Assembly: GCA_937915745.1 (NCBI GenBank) | Contig: CALGGJ010000040.1 | Span: 5,852 to 69,851 of the forward strand | From: an uncultured Prevotellaceae bacterium | GTDB taxonomy: Bacteria; Bacteroidota; Bacteroidia; Bacteroidales; Bacteroidaceae | DNA: 64,000 nucleotides | Direction: 5' to 3' | Part shown: positions 8,028 through 17,101 of the stretch, piece by piece | How the letters are laid out: every line of letters begins with the position of its first letter | Numbering within the stretch: position 1 is the stretch's first letter | The notes under the pieces: generated by a model | The model's database searches: none | Told to the model about the DNA's origin: nothing | The model's input: the letters and a program-made list of their open reading frames with translations, nothing else | Translations under genes and position numbers: made by a program

Positions 8028-10514
8028 ATGAACATCATCCATTTACCGAAGTCGGCAATTGTTGCCCTGGCCTGCATCATGCAGTCAGCGTATGGCACTC
8101 ATGCAGTTGCCGCCAATCAGATGCCCGGTTTTTCGGGTTCGGCCAGTTTTGTTACCTTCACTCCCGAAAAAGGTGCCACTTGTCTGTGGAATGCCAGCGA
8201 GAAGCAGGTGGGTATCCTGACCGACGAGAGCGACTACCCCGGAGTGCTCATGGCTGCAAGCAACTTGATGACCGATATAGAATCCGCCGGGGGTAAGGCT
8301 GTTTATGACCCCCGCTGCGCCACCCAGATAGTGATAGGTACACTGGGCCGTTGCAGCTACATCGACAGTATGGTACCCGGCAGTGTGAAACGTGGTCTGA
8401 CGGGAAAACGCGAGAAATACATCATCACCACCCTCCGTGCCTATATAGGCGGAGCAATGCATCAGACAGTGGTGGTGGCCGGCAGCGACAAGCGCGGTAC
8501 GATTTATGGCATCTACGAACTGTCGCGGCAGCTGGGCATATCGCCATGGTACTGGTGGGCCGATGTACCTGTCGAACGTCACGAAGCCGCCTATGTGCGT
8601 CGGGGCATATTCACCGAAGGCGAACCGGCAGTGCGCTACAGAGGTATTTTCATCAACGACGAGTGGCCTGCAATGGGCAACTGGGCCAACGAACATTTCG
8701 GCGACTTCAACCATCAGATGTATGCACACGTGTTTGAACTCGTGCTGCGCCTCAAGGGCAACTTCATGTGGCCGGCAATGTGGAACTCTGCATTCTATGC
8801 CGACGATCCGGAAAACATGACAACTGCCGATGAAATGGGCATTATCATGGGCACATCCCACCACGAGCCACTGGGCCGTGCACAGAAGGAGTGGACGCGT
8901 GTCAGGACCCGTGGCCCGTGGAACTACGACACCAACCACGACGAACTCACCGAGTTTTGGCGCGGCGGAGTGGCCCGGATGCGCAACACCGAAGATGTGC
9001 TGACAATAGGAATGCGCGGCAATGGCGACGAACCGATGGCAGCGCATGCTGATGTGGCACTGCTGGAGCGCATAGTGGCCGAACAACGCGAAATCATAGC
9101 ACAGGAAACCGGACGTCCGGCCGAACAGACACCACAGGTATGGGCACTATACAAGGAGGTGCAGGAATACTACGAAAAGGGAATGCGTCTGCCCGATGAT
9201 GTCATACTACTGCTCTGTGATGACAACTGGGGCGATGTGCGCCTGCTGCCCGACCTCGGAGGCAAACACCATCCCGGAGGATACGGGATGTACTACCACG
9301 TTGACTATGTGGGCGGTCCACGAAACTCGAAATGGCTGAACGTGAGTCAGGTGCAACGCATGTGGGAACAACTGCAACTCACCTACGACTATGGAGTTGA
9401 CCAACTGTGGATACTGAATGTGGGCGACCTCAAGCCTATGGAGTTCCCAATCGACTTCTTCCTCAAGATGGCATGGAACCCATCGAGGTTCAAGGCCGAC
9501 AACCTCATCGACTACACCCGCGACTTCTGCCTGCAGCAATTAGGCGAAAGTCAGGCCGACGAAGCAGCGCGAATACTCAACCTGCAATGCAAATACGCCT
9601 ACCGCAAGACAGCCGAACTGCTCGACCAAAACTCCTACTCCCTGCAAAACGGCGAGTGGCAGCAGATGGTGAGCCGATACAGGGTGCTGGCCTATGAGGC
9701 CGAAGGCCAATTCGCCACCATCGAGCCACAATACCGCGACACCTACCGCCAACTCATACTCTTCCCCGTACAGGCAATGGCCAACATCTACGAGCTGCAC
9801 TACGCCTACGCCATGTACACCAAACTGACCGCCGAAAACAACCCCGAGGCCGACACCTGGGCCAGGAAGGCATACGAATACTACGTGAAAGACTCGGTGC
9901 TCTGCGCCCAGTACAACCACGACATAGCATCGGGCAAGTGGAACCACATGATGGACCAACTGCACATAGGCTACACCTCATGGCAGGAACCATCACGACG
10001 CTACTTCCCAACCCCATCGTCACTAGCCCAAAGGGGTAGAGGCACATGGGGTGCGACCTCCACACCCAAAGAGACACTGGCCTACGAGGCAACCGACTTC
10101 ACCGACACACACGATGCCAAACATGCCAAATGGACCATCATACCTTATTTCGGCATATACGACAACGGAGTGGCCCTCATGCCATATACCAAACCGACCG
10201 ACGGAGCCAGCATCACCTACCATATCGACCTTCCGCGCCAGGCATTCACCCTGCGACTGCAACTGGCACCCACACTGCCATTCAACGCAGGCAAGGGACA
10301 ACGGCTGAAGGTGAGACTGGCCGACACACCCGAACACGAGCTGAACATAAACCAGCGGTTCAACGAATATGCCCTGCAAGGCAACCGAATCAACACCCAA
10401 GACATTAAATATGACAACACCGACCAACATCTGGCCGGACGACAACAACTCACACTCATGCCACTCGACCCAGGCATTGTAATCGAACGTATCGAAGTAG
10501 TGTGGGAAAAGTGA
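8028..10514 (+). CDS. GH115 xylan alpha-1,2-glucuronidase
   Basis: The 828-residue secreted protein (signal peptide within residues 1-29) is predicted to remove (4-O-methyl)glucuronic acid side chains from glucuronoxylan. Its N-terminal alpha/beta domain (about 30-190) contains TIYGIYELSRQLGISPWYWWAD. The barrel follows with YRGIFINDEWPAMGNW, LRLKGNFMWPAMWNSAF, GIIMGTSHHEPLGRA and TIGMRGNGDEPM, all hallmark GH115 blocks. A helical region and a C-terminal beta-sandwich (about 690-828) complete the usual architecture. The divergent GH5-GH43 enzyme could supply its substrate. Its leader carries repeat families A and B. A second, divergent GH115 lies at 18903. Confidence 0.93.
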   Translation: MNIIHLPKSAIVALACIMQSAYGTHAVAANQMPGFSGSASFVTFTPEKGATCLWNASEKQVGILTDESDYPGVLMAASNLMTDIESAGGKAVYDPRCATQIVIGTLGRCSYIDSMVPGSVKRGLTGKREKYIITTLRAYIGGAMHQTVVVAGSDKRGTIYGIYELSRQLGISPWYWWADVPVERHEAAYVRRGIFTEGEPAVRYRGIFINDEWPAMGNWANEHFGDFNHQMYAHVFELVLRLKGNFMWPAMWNSAFYADDPENMTTADEMGIIMGTSHHEPLGRAQKEWTRVRTRGPWNYDTNHDELTEFWRGGVARMRNTEDVLTIGMRGNGDEPMAAHADVALLERIVAEQREIIAQETGRPAEQTPQVWALYKEVQEYYEKGMRLPDDVILLLCDDNWGDVRLLPDLGGKHHPGGYGMYYHVDYVGGPRNSKWLNVSQVQRMWEQLQLTYDYGVDQLWILNVGDLKPMEFPIDFFLKMAWNPSRFKADNLIDYTRDFCLQQLGESQADEAARILNLQCKYAYRKTAELLDQNSYSLQNGEWQQMVSRYRVLAYEAEGQFATIEPQYRDTYRQLILFPVQAMANIYELHYAYAMYTKLTAENNPEADTWARKAYEYYVKDSVLCAQYNHDIASGKWNHMMDQLHIGYTSWQEPSRRYFPTPSSLAQRGRGTWGATSTPKETLAYEATDFTDTHDAKHAKWTIIPYFGIYDNGVALMPYTKPTDGASITYHIDLPRQAFTLRLQLAPTLPFNAGKGQRLKVRLADTPEHELNINQRFNEYALQGNRINTQDIKYDNTDQHLAGRQQLTLMPLDPGIVIERIEVVWEK

Positions 10515-10556
10515 AATAAAACCGACACGCATCACCGATAATTCAGAAATAATGCG

Positions 10557-10660
10557 TAACTTTGCGGGCAAAAGCCCGCAAAGTTACGTTTCAGTGCGTT
10601 TCCCCAGGGCGGGCAAAAGCCTGCAAAGTTACGTTTCAGTGCGTTTCCCCAGGGCAGGCA
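10557..10660. repeat. 45-bp tandem repeat, family A, two copies plus a partial
   Basis: Units start at 10564 and 10609, followed by a partial copy. The first unit with its upstream TAACTTT forms a perfect 13-bp inverted repeat, TAACTTTGCGGGC (10557-10569) against GCCCGCAAAGTTA (10574-10586), around an AAAA loop. In unit two the stem is GCGGGC/GCCTGC, which still pairs through a G-U wobble. The array fills the leader of asd and ends 34 bp before its start codon. Confidence 0.92.
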
Positions 10661-10694
10661 GAAAACAACCACAAAACAAATACACGAATAAAAA

Positions 10695-11708
10695 ATGAAA
10701 GTAGCAATAGTAGGAGCCAGCGGTGCAGTAGGGCAGGAATTTCTCAAAGTACTCGACGAGCGCAACTTCCCTATCGACCACCTCGTCCTGTTTGGCTCGA
10801 CACGCAGTGCAGGACGTAAATACACATTCAGAGGCAAAGAATACGAAGTGCAGTTGCTGAAACATGGCGATGACTTCAAAGACATCGATATTGCATTCGC
10901 ATCGGCCGGAGCAGGCACATCGAAAGAATATGCCGCCGACATAACCCGACATGGAGCCGTCATGATAGACAACTCGAGCGCATTCCGCATGTGCGACGAC
11001 GTGCCACTTGTCGTTCCCGAATGTAATGCCGAAGATGCACTCAACCGACCGCGCGGAATCATTGCCAACCCCAACTGCACCACAATCATGATGGTTGTAG
11101 TGCTCAAGCCCATCGAACAGCTGTCGCACATAAAAACCATACACGTGGCCAGCTACCAAAGCGCATCGGGAGCCGGAGCAGCTGCCATGGCCGAACTGCA
11201 ACAGCAATACCGTCAACTGGTGGAAGGCAAGGAACCTACTGTACAGAAATTTGCATATCAACTGGCCTATAACGTGATACCACAAATCGACGTGTTCCAA
11301 GACAACGGATACACTAAGGAAGAGATGAAGATGTTTAACGAGACACGCAAGATACTACACTCCGACGTGAGGTGCAGTGCCACCTGTGTGCGCATCTCGT
11401 CGCTCAGGGCACACAGCGAGGCCGTATGGGTAGAGACCGAAAAACCGCTCGACGTAAGTCAGGTGCAGCAAGCCATTGCCCAGGCCAGCGGAGTCACACT
11501 GCTCGACAATCCATCGACCGCAACCTACCCAATGCCACTCTTCACCGCAGGAAAAGACAACGTGTATGTGGGTCGAGTACGCAAAGACCTTGCCAACGAC
11601 TGCGGGATTACACTCTGGCTCAGTGGCGACCAAATAAAGAAAGGAGCTGCACTCAACGCAGTGCAGATAGCTGAATACCTCATCCAAGTGGGTAGCGTGA
11701 ACGGCTGA
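10695..11708 (+). CDS. asd: aspartate-semialdehyde dehydrogenase
   Basis: This enzyme converts aspartyl phosphate to aspartate semialdehyde with NADPH, the branch point to lysine/diaminopimelate, threonine and methionine. The 337-residue length is normal. The Rossmann motif [10 protein letters not shown] is at residues 7-16. The active-site cysteine is Cys128 in [19 protein letters not shown] is a conserved substrate-side block. The gene follows the family A repeat array that forms its leader. An Lrp/AsnC regulator with its own promoter lies 100 bp downstream. Confidence 0.96.
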   Translation: MKVAIVGASGAVGQEFLKVLDERNFPIDHLVLFGSTRSAGRKYTFRGKEYEVQLLKHGDDFKDIDIAFASAGAGTSKEYAADITRHGAVMIDNSSAFRMCDDVPLVVPECNAEDALNRPRGIIANPNCTTIMMVVVLKPIEQLSHIKTIHVASYQSASGAGAAAMAELQQQYRQLVEGKEPTVQKFAYQLAYNVIPQIDVFQDNGYTKEEMKMFNETRKILHSDVRCSATCVRISSLRAHSEAVWVETEKPLDVSQVQQAIAQASGVTLLDNPSTATYPMPLFTAGKDNVYVGRVRKDLANDCGITLWLSGDQIKKGAALNAVQIAEYLIQVGSVNG

Positions 11709-11750
11709 CAAGAAAAAAAGAGTGCAAAACGCAAAAAAAACAACAAAAGA

Positions 11751-11782
11751 TTTGGCTACCTCACACGAAATCGCTACTTTTG
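11751..11782 (+). promoter_or_regulatory. promoter of the Lrp/AsnC gene
   Basis: TTTG at 11751-11754 and TACTTTTG at 11775-11782 are separated by exactly 20 bp, an excellent match to the Bacteroidetes sigma-ABfr promoter (TTTG, N19-21, TAnnTTTG). The start codon of the regulator follows 28 bp later. Confidence 0.78.
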
Positions 11783-11810
11783 CTGTCAAATTGATAACAA
11801 ACACTTACAA

Positions 11811-12272
11811 ATGGAACGTATAGACAGTCTTGACAAGAAGATACTCGACATTATATCGGTAAACGCTCGAATACCCTTTAAAGATGTAGCAGCAGAGTGT
11901 GGTGTGTCGCGCGCTGCAATACACCAACGTGTGCAACGACTCATAGACCAGGGAGTGATAACCGGCTCGGGATACCACGTAAACCCTAAGAGCCTGGGAT
12001 ACTCTACATGCACATTCGTGGGCCTGAAACTGGAAAAGGGTTCAATGTATCGCGAGGTAGTGGCATGTATCAAGGAAATACCCGAGGTGGTGGAATGCCA
12101 CTGCACTACAGGTCAGTATTCACTTTTCCTGAAAATGTATGCCCGCGACAACGAACAACTGATGGACATACTCAACAACCGAATACAGGGCATACCTGGA
12201 GTTGACTCGACCGAGACACTCATATCCCTAGACCAAAGCATAAAGAAAGAACTGCCCATAAACGAAAACTGA
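11811..12272 (+). CDS. Lrp/AsnC-family transcriptional regulator
   Basis: The 153-residue protein has the two-part Lrp/AsnC structure. An N-terminal winged helix-turn-helix (LDKKILDIISVNARIPFKDV then CGVSRAAIHQRVQRLIDQG, residues 5-55) is followed by a RAM ligand-binding/oligomerisation domain (about 65-145, with VVECHCTTGQYSLFLKMYA). Members sense amino acids and control amino-acid metabolism. Its position after asd fits this, but the target genes are not shown by the sequence. It has its own promoter and is followed 8 bp later by a DUF4491 membrane protein, probably in the same transcript. Confidence 0.93.
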   Translation: MERIDSLDKKILDIISVNARIPFKDVAAECGVSRAAIHQRVQRLIDQGVITGSGYHVNPKSLGYSTCTFVGLKLEKGSMYREVVACIKEIPEVVECHCTTGQYSLFLKMYARDNEQLMDILNNRIQGIPGVDSTETLISLDQSIKKELPINEN

Positions 12273-12280
12273 CACAGGGG

Positions 12281-12586
12281 ATGTATTTCGAAGGACTTAT
12301 TATAGGCGTGGCTACATTCCTCATCATAGGACTGTTTCATCCACTCGTGATAAAAACCGAATACTACACAGGCACTCGCTATTGGTGGGTGTTCCTCATA
12401 TTGGGCATCGCAGGAATAGCTGGCTCGCTATTCATCGAAAGCACACTCTGGGCTTCACTGCTCGGTGTGTTCTCGTTCTCGTGCCTGTGGACAATCAAAG
12501 AATTGTTTGAACAAGAAAAACGTGTTAGTAGGGGGTGGTTCCCGAAAAATCCGAAGCGTCACCCTACATCTGACCCGACTCGATGA
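12281..12586 (+). CDS. DUF4491 family small membrane protein
   Basis: The 101-residue protein has three hydrophobic segments (about 5-22, 37-55 and 58-75) followed by a basic tail with EQEKRVSRGWFPKNPKR, typical of DUF4491 proteins of Bacteroidetes. The function is unknown. The start lies 8 bp after the Lrp-type regulator, so they probably share a transcript. Its last 23 bp overlap tail-to-tail with the convergent DUF4294 gene. Confidence 0.85.
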   Translation: MYFEGLIIGVATFLIIGLFHPLVIKTEYYTGTRYWWVFLILGIAGIAGSLFIESTLWASLLGVFSFSCLWTIKELFEQEKRVSRGWFPKNPKRHPTSDPTR

Positions 12587-13217
12587 GCAATATACAACGT
12601 TCGGTTATACGATCGTCAACATCGGGGTCGTACTCCTTTTTCAGACTGGCACCAAACAACGTGGCAAACGCATTATAGAAACCTGCCTTGAAACTGCCCA
12701 TGTAGGTTTTAATCAACTGATAGGAGGTCATATCGCACTGACGGTCGATTAGCTTTATAAGCAATTTGCCTTGAGCAAATGTGAGTTTCTTAAGGCGTGG
12801 ACGATATTCCTTCATCAATTCCTTTTCCAACTGTTTCATATAGACATCGCGCTCTTTCTTGGTAGGTAACGAGTCGAGATGGGCTACACAACCCTCTATG
12901 CGATGCTGAATCTCAACGGCAATGGGATAAACCTTTTTTATGTTGTTGGCTATATTGTAGTACTTTTTGGCTTCCTTGGCCGACTTGAAAATCAAGTTGT
13001 CGAATATATAAACGTCAGACATGATGATAAGTGGAATATACTCGCCATCATACAACACTGTGCCGGCATACCCCATATAATGAGAAAAAATAGGGGAACC
13101 GGTCATCTCACGATCGGTATCTACATCGGCAACAACATTCTGTCCGAACCCCATGAGCGGAGTCAGACAGGATACTGCTGTCAGCAAGACACCAATATGT
13201 CGCAAGAAAACATTCAT
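12564..13217 (-). CDS. DUF4294 family secreted protein
   Basis: The 217-residue protein has an N-terminal signal segment (residues 1-25) and the DUF4294 pattern: GEYIPLIIMSDVYIFDNLIFKSAKEAKKYY near residues 58-87 and LTFAQGKLLIKLIDRQCDMTSYQLIKTYMGSFKAGFYN near 145-180. Members occur almost only in Bacteroidetes, are predicted periplasmic or secreted, and have no established function. The -7 box lies 4 nt before the ATG, suggesting a leaderless message. Its 3' end overlaps the DUF4491 gene by 23 bp. Confidence 0.88.
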   Translation of the reverse strand: MNVFLRHIGVLLTAVSCLTPLMGFGQNVVADVDTDREMTGSPIFSHYMGYAGTVLYDGEYIPLIIMSDVYIFDNLIFKSAKEAKKYYNIANNIKKVYPIAVEIQHRIEGCVAHLDSLPTKKERDVYMKQLEKELMKEYRPRLKKLTFAQGKLLIKLIDRQCDMTSYQLIKTYMGSFKAGFYNAFATLFGASLKKEYDPDVDDRITERCILLIESGQM

Positions 13218-13221
13218 GCCG

Positions 13222-13229
13222 CAAATTTA
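13222..13229 (-). promoter_or_regulatory. -7 box 4 nt before the DUF4294 start codon
   Basis: The minus strand reads TAAATTTG, then CGGC, then the ATG of the DUF4294 gene. With the usual distance from box to transcription start, the mRNA would begin at or within a few bases of the AUG. Confidence 0.6.
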
Positions 13230-13378
13230 GTAAAAAAGAAAATATGGAATCATGAAACCAGAGTAGTTTAGCACTTATTTAACATAAAAACAACGTCAAT
13301 ACACCTGGTTTTAATACTTTCAGTCACGGGAAACACAGTTTTTTCAGGGCAACTGGCAGCTATCTCATTTATTTTAAC
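13230..13378. other. AT-rich divergent spacer
   Basis: This is AT-rich DNA between the DUF4294 promoter and the family A array before recN. No gene or clear site is seen apart from the flanking elements. Confidence 0.6.
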
Positions 13379-13523
13379 TAACTTTGCAGCTGAAAGCTTG
13401 CAAAGTTATGTTTCAGTGCGTTTCTTGGGCAGCCAAAAGCTTGCAAAGTTATGTTTCAGTGCGTTTACCCAGGGCAGCCAAAAGCTTGCAAAGTTATGTT
13501 TCAGTGCGTTTCCCCAGGGCAGC
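13379..13523. repeat. 45-bp tandem repeat, family A, three copies plus a partial
   Basis: Units start at 13386, 13429 and 13474, and a short partial copy begins at 13519. The first, with its preceding TAACTTT, forms an inverted repeat (13379-13408). Each unit also carries TAACTTTGC-type sequence on the minus strand (here as GCAAAGTTA). The array ends 14 bp before the recN ATG. It contains an in-frame ATG at 13451 that would give a false 29-residue extension of RecN. Confidence 0.92.
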
Positions 13524-13537
13524 ACGAATTACAAAAA

Positions 13538-15208
13538 ATGATCAGGTCACTACATATTGAACACTACGCCTTGATAAATCAGCTCGACATAGAGCTGAAC
13601 CCGGGATTCTCGGTCATAACGGGCGAAACGGGTGCCGGAAAATCCATCATACTGGGAGCCATCGGCCTGCTGTTGGGTAGCCGTGCCGACCATACTGCCA
13701 TCAAACAAGGCGAGCAGCGCTGCATGATTGAGGCCGAATTCGATACCGACGGACTTTGCCTCGAACCGTTTTTCATCGACAACGACCTCGATTTCGACGG
13801 ACATGCTTGTATTCTGAGGCGCGAATTGACTGCTACAGGCAAGAGCCGCGCTTTCATCAACGATACACCCGTAACACTGGCGCAGATAAAAGCATTGGGC
13901 GACAAACTCATCGACATACACTCACAACACCAAAATCTGCTGCTGGCACGCGAAGACTTCCAACTCCAGACCCTCGACCTCGTAGCACAAAACACTACAG
14001 AATATTCGCTCTACACACAACTGTACGACAAATACAAACAAACATGTTGCGACCTTGAAACAGCCATACAGCAAGCAAAACAAAGCCGAGAGGAAGAAGA
14101 TTACCTGCGTTTTCAGTTTGAACAACTGGCCGAAGCAAACCTCAGGGCAGGCGAGCAACAGGAACTGGAAGACGAGCAGGAAACACTGAGTCATGCCGAA
14201 GAAATAAAATCGGGTATGTATGCAGCACTCAATCTCATCGAGCGCGATGACGAACAGAGCACACTCATCTGCCTAAAACAAGCAGCGACAGCGTTGCAAA
14301 ACATCTCACATGTGTTCAACCCGGCAAACAATCTGGCCGAACGACTGCATTCATGCGAGATTGAGCTGAAAGACATTGCCGACGAAATTGCCGGCAATGC
14401 CGACAATATAGCATACAACCCCGAACGCCTTAATGAGGTAGATGAGCGCCTTGGCACAATCTATATGCTGGAAAAGAAACACCACGTAGAAAGTGTAGAA
14501 GCACTTATTGATATTCAAACCGAGATAGAAAAAAAACTGAGCCTCATCGACCAAAGCGACGAACTTATACAACAGCTCACCCAAGCAAAGGAGGATGCCC
14601 TGAATGCCGTAACCAGCCAAGCAGACGTCCTCACCAATACCCGACAAAAGGCAAAAGCCAAACTCGAGAAGCAAATCATCAGTCTGCTGCAATCGCTCGG
14701 TATGCCCAACGTGACATTCAAAGCCAACATGACTCCACTTGCAGAACCACGTGAAAATGGTGCCGACAAGGTCATATTTATGTTTTCTGCCAATAAAAAT
14801 ACCGACCCACAGCCCCTGTCGCAGATTGCATCGGGAGGCGAGATAGCAAGAGTGATGCTGTCGCTCAAAGCCCTCATAAGCGGAACAGTCGAACTGCCTA
14901 CAATCATATTTGACGAGATAGACACAGGAGTGTCAGGAAACATAGCTGAGAAAATGGCAGGAATAATGCACGACATGGCAAGCCAGGGAAGGCAAGTCAT
15001 CAGCATCACACACCTGCCACAAATAGCAGCACAGGGGCAGTACCATTATAAGGTCTATAAGGAAGATGGACTGTTTGCAACGACAACCCACATAACACAA
15101 CTCAATACCGAAGGCCGTATAAACGAGATTGCACACATGCTGAGCGGTGCAACCATAACACAGGCAGCACTCAGCAACGCCAAGGCACTTCTGGGCCTTG
15201 ACGCCTGA
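13538..15208 (+). CDS. recN: DNA repair protein RecN
   Basis: RecN is an SMC-like ATPase acting in double-strand break repair. The Walker A motif GETGAGKS is at residues 29-36. The centre is coiled-coil (about 160-370), with many Glu, Gln and Lys. The C-terminal signature LSQIASGGEIARVMLSLKAL and Walker B IIFDEIDTGVSG lie at about 430-470, and the ITHLPQIAAQ D/H-loop near 490. The start at 13538 gives MIRSLHIEHYALI, the usual RecN N-terminus. An earlier in-frame ATG lies inside the repeat array and is rejected. The 556-residue length is normal. The next gene begins 120 bp after its stop. Confidence 0.95.
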   Translation: MIRSLHIEHYALINQLDIELNPGFSVITGETGAGKSIILGAIGLLLGSRADHTAIKQGEQRCMIEAEFDTDGLCLEPFFIDNDLDFDGHACILRRELTATGKSRAFINDTPVTLAQIKALGDKLIDIHSQHQNLLLAREDFQLQTLDLVAQNTTEYSLYTQLYDKYKQTCCDLETAIQQAKQSREEEDYLRFQFEQLAEANLRAGEQQELEDEQETLSHAEEIKSGMYAALNLIERDDEQSTLICLKQAATALQNISHVFNPANNLAERLHSCEIELKDIADEIAGNADNIAYNPERLNEVDERLGTIYMLEKKHHVESVEALIDIQTEIEKKLSLIDQSDELIQQLTQAKEDALNAVTSQADVLTNTRQKAKAKLEKQIISLLQSLGMPNVTFKANMTPLAEPRENGADKVIFMFSANKNTDPQPLSQIASGGEIARVMLSLKALISGTVELPTIIFDEIDTGVSGNIAEKMAGIMHDMASQGRQVISITHLPQIAAQGQYHYKVYKEDGLFATTTHITQLNTEGRINEIAHMLSGATITQAALSNAKALLGLDA

Positions 15209-15239
15209 GTGCAGCGCACATGGACAATGACAGTGACGA

Positions 15240-15320
15240 TAACAACGACTGAAGATGTCAGATGTGCGAGGACGGCAATGCCTGTAATTACTGGAATCCA
15301 GCAATTCCTGATAAACAAAT
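15240..15320. repeat. dispersed element, copy 1 (also at 33463-33541)
   Basis: The blocks AAGATGTCAGATGT, GCAATGCCTGTAA and AATCCAGCAATTCCTGAT recur in the same order upstream of the FKBP gene at 33531, with about 75 bp overall. The two copies differ by scattered substitutions and small indels. Each lies directly ahead of a gene for an exported protein. Confidence 0.6.
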
Positions 15321-15328
15321 TACCGACT

Positions 15329-17032
15329 ATGACAGAAACAATAAGATACAAACTTACATCCGTAATACTGCTCCTACAAGCCTGTACCGCTATTCACGCC
15401 CAGGAGGCAGCAGCCCCTAACTGGGTGAACAAGGTACAGAAAGCCATTGCAGCAGTTACGACATACGATAAGAACGACGAGATGCTCAAAAGCGGGACCG
15501 CATTCTTCATCACTGCCGATGGTCAGGCAATCGCCGACTATGCGTTGTTCAATGGTGCTTACAGTGCTATTGTTACCGACCAAAGCGGACAGAAAAGCAA
15601 GGTGGAGAGAATTCTTGGAGCGGACGACACCTATGCATTGGTAAAATTCAAGGTCAATGCAAAGAAGGTAACACCCGTAGCACGGGCAAAAAACAATCCG
15701 TCGAGGGAGGCTCTGGTCTTTGCATTGAAACAGACAACAGGAAAAATCAGCAAATGTCCGTCGGCAACAGTAAGCGAGACAAAAATGATAAACGACGACA
15801 TCCCATTCTATACTCTTTCATTTGCTATCGACGATACATACCTCGGTGCACCACTCTTCAATTCAAGTGGCGAATGGATAGGAACCATACAACCCTCTAT
15901 GGGACTGAACGGATATGCACTCGGAGCCGAATTTATAGACCAACTCAGCATAAGAGCCATCACTACAAAGGTAAATAATATGGCACTCGACAACATCCAC
16001 ATCGCCAAGGGATTGCCCGGCAGTGCCGAGGAGTCTCTTGTTTATCTATATATCAAATCGCAGACAATGAGCAACGACGAGTACCTCGACATGCTCAACC
16101 TTTTCATAGATACCTATCCCGACAATGCAGAAGGCTACAGCCGCCGTTCGACACTGCTAATCGACCTTCAGCGTTTTGACGAAGCTGACAATGATTTGCA
16201 GTCGTTCCTAAAACTGAGTGACGACAAGGCATTTGCAAACTCAAGGATAGCCGACATAATATACACCAAACTACTTTATCAACCAACACCAGAGTACGAC
16301 AAGTGGAACTACGATCTTGCTGTGGATTATATTGACAAGGCACTGGCCGAACGTCCCGATTTTATTGAACACAAACTGCTGAAAGCACAAATACTTATGT
16401 CGAGCAAGGATTATGCAGGTGCACTCAGCATATTCGATGACATCAATGCCGGCGAACAACGCTCGGCTGCAACGCTGTATGCAGCCAGTCTTGCACACGA
16501 CGGACTGGGCGATACCATCGATATACAGATAGAACTGCTCGACAGTGCAATAGCAACATTCCCTACACCTATGCCTGCCGAGGCTGCAAGCTATGTATTA
16601 AGGCGCGGACAACTTTACAACATTGCCGGACGCTATCGTGAGGCAGTAACCGACTACAATCAGTATTGTTTTTTAAGCAACAACAAAGTCAGTGATATCT
16701 TTTACTACGACCGTTCACAGCTCGAACTTAAGGCTAGGATGTATCAGCAGGCGCTCGACGATATAGAGAAGGCCATAAGCATGGCTCCAAATACAAAGCA
16801 ATACTACATCGACAAATGTGCCTTACTACTGCGTGTGAACATGATTGATGAGTGCATACAGACGGCTCAGCAAGTGCTTGTCATGGATGCCGACAATGTA
16901 GATGCATATCGCATCATGGGATATGCACAAGTGCAAAAGGGTGACACTGAAGCCGGACGCAAAAACCTGGAACACGCAGTGCAGTTGGGCGATGCTTTGG
17001 CAAAGGAGATTATAGACCGATATCTTAAATGA
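15329..17032 (+). CDS. secreted degenerate trypsin-like domain plus TPR protein
   Basis: The chosen start gives MTETIRYKLTSVILLLQACTAIHAQ, a signal peptide. An upstream in-frame ATG at 15209 would bury it. Residues about 30-210 follow the trypsin/DegP fold: GTAFFITADGQAIADYAL, DDTYALVKFKVN and YLGAPLFNSSGEWIGTI. The His of the usual TNxHVV block and the Ser of GNSGGPL are both replaced, while the Asp strand is kept, so this looks like a pseudo-protease. Residues 230-565 contain TPRs (YTKLLYQPTPEYDKWNYDLAVDYI and similar), ending in a tandem TPR pair. It is probably a periplasmic or surface scaffold. The loss of catalysis is inferred from motif comparison. Confidence 0.82.
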   Translation: MTETIRYKLTSVILLLQACTAIHAQEAAAPNWVNKVQKAIAAVTTYDKNDEMLKSGTAFFITADGQAIADYALFNGAYSAIVTDQSGQKSKVERILGADDTYALVKFKVNAKKVTPVARAKNNPSREALVFALKQTTGKISKCPSATVSETKMINDDIPFYTLSFAIDDTYLGAPLFNSSGEWIGTIQPSMGLNGYALGAEFIDQLSIRAITTKVNNMALDNIHIAKGLPGSAEESLVYLYIKSQTMSNDEYLDMLNLFIDTYPDNAEGYSRRSTLLIDLQRFDEADNDLQSFLKLSDDKAFANSRIADIIYTKLLYQPTPEYDKWNYDLAVDYIDKALAERPDFIEHKLLKAQILMSSKDYAGALSIFDDINAGEQRSAATLYAASLAHDGLGDTIDIQIELLDSAIATFPTPMPAEAASYVLRRGQLYNIAGRYREAVTDYNQYCFLSNNKVSDIFYYDRSQLELKARMYQQALDDIEKAISMAPNTKQYYIDKCALLLRVNMIDECIQTAQQVLVMDADNVDAYRIMGYAQVQKGDTEAGRKNLEHAVQLGDALAKEIIDRYLK

Positions 17033-17101
17033 TGTTTTTACAAACATGCATTCAAATTAGCAGAGACGCATTCAACTTTATAGAAATGTATTCAACCCAC
17101 A

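Noticed and set aside
7723..8031. Short open frames in the repeat region before GH115
   Set aside because: They encode only repeat-derived peptides in all frames, as expected for a 22-bp period.
8085..9086. Long minus-strand open frame (333 aa) across GH115
   Set aside because: Antisense shadow of the GH115 gene: Cys/His-rich composition and no recognisable motif.
3796..10514. Classical polysaccharide utilisation locus
   Set aside because: No SusC- or SusD-like gene and no hybrid two-component or ECF regulator are present in the window.
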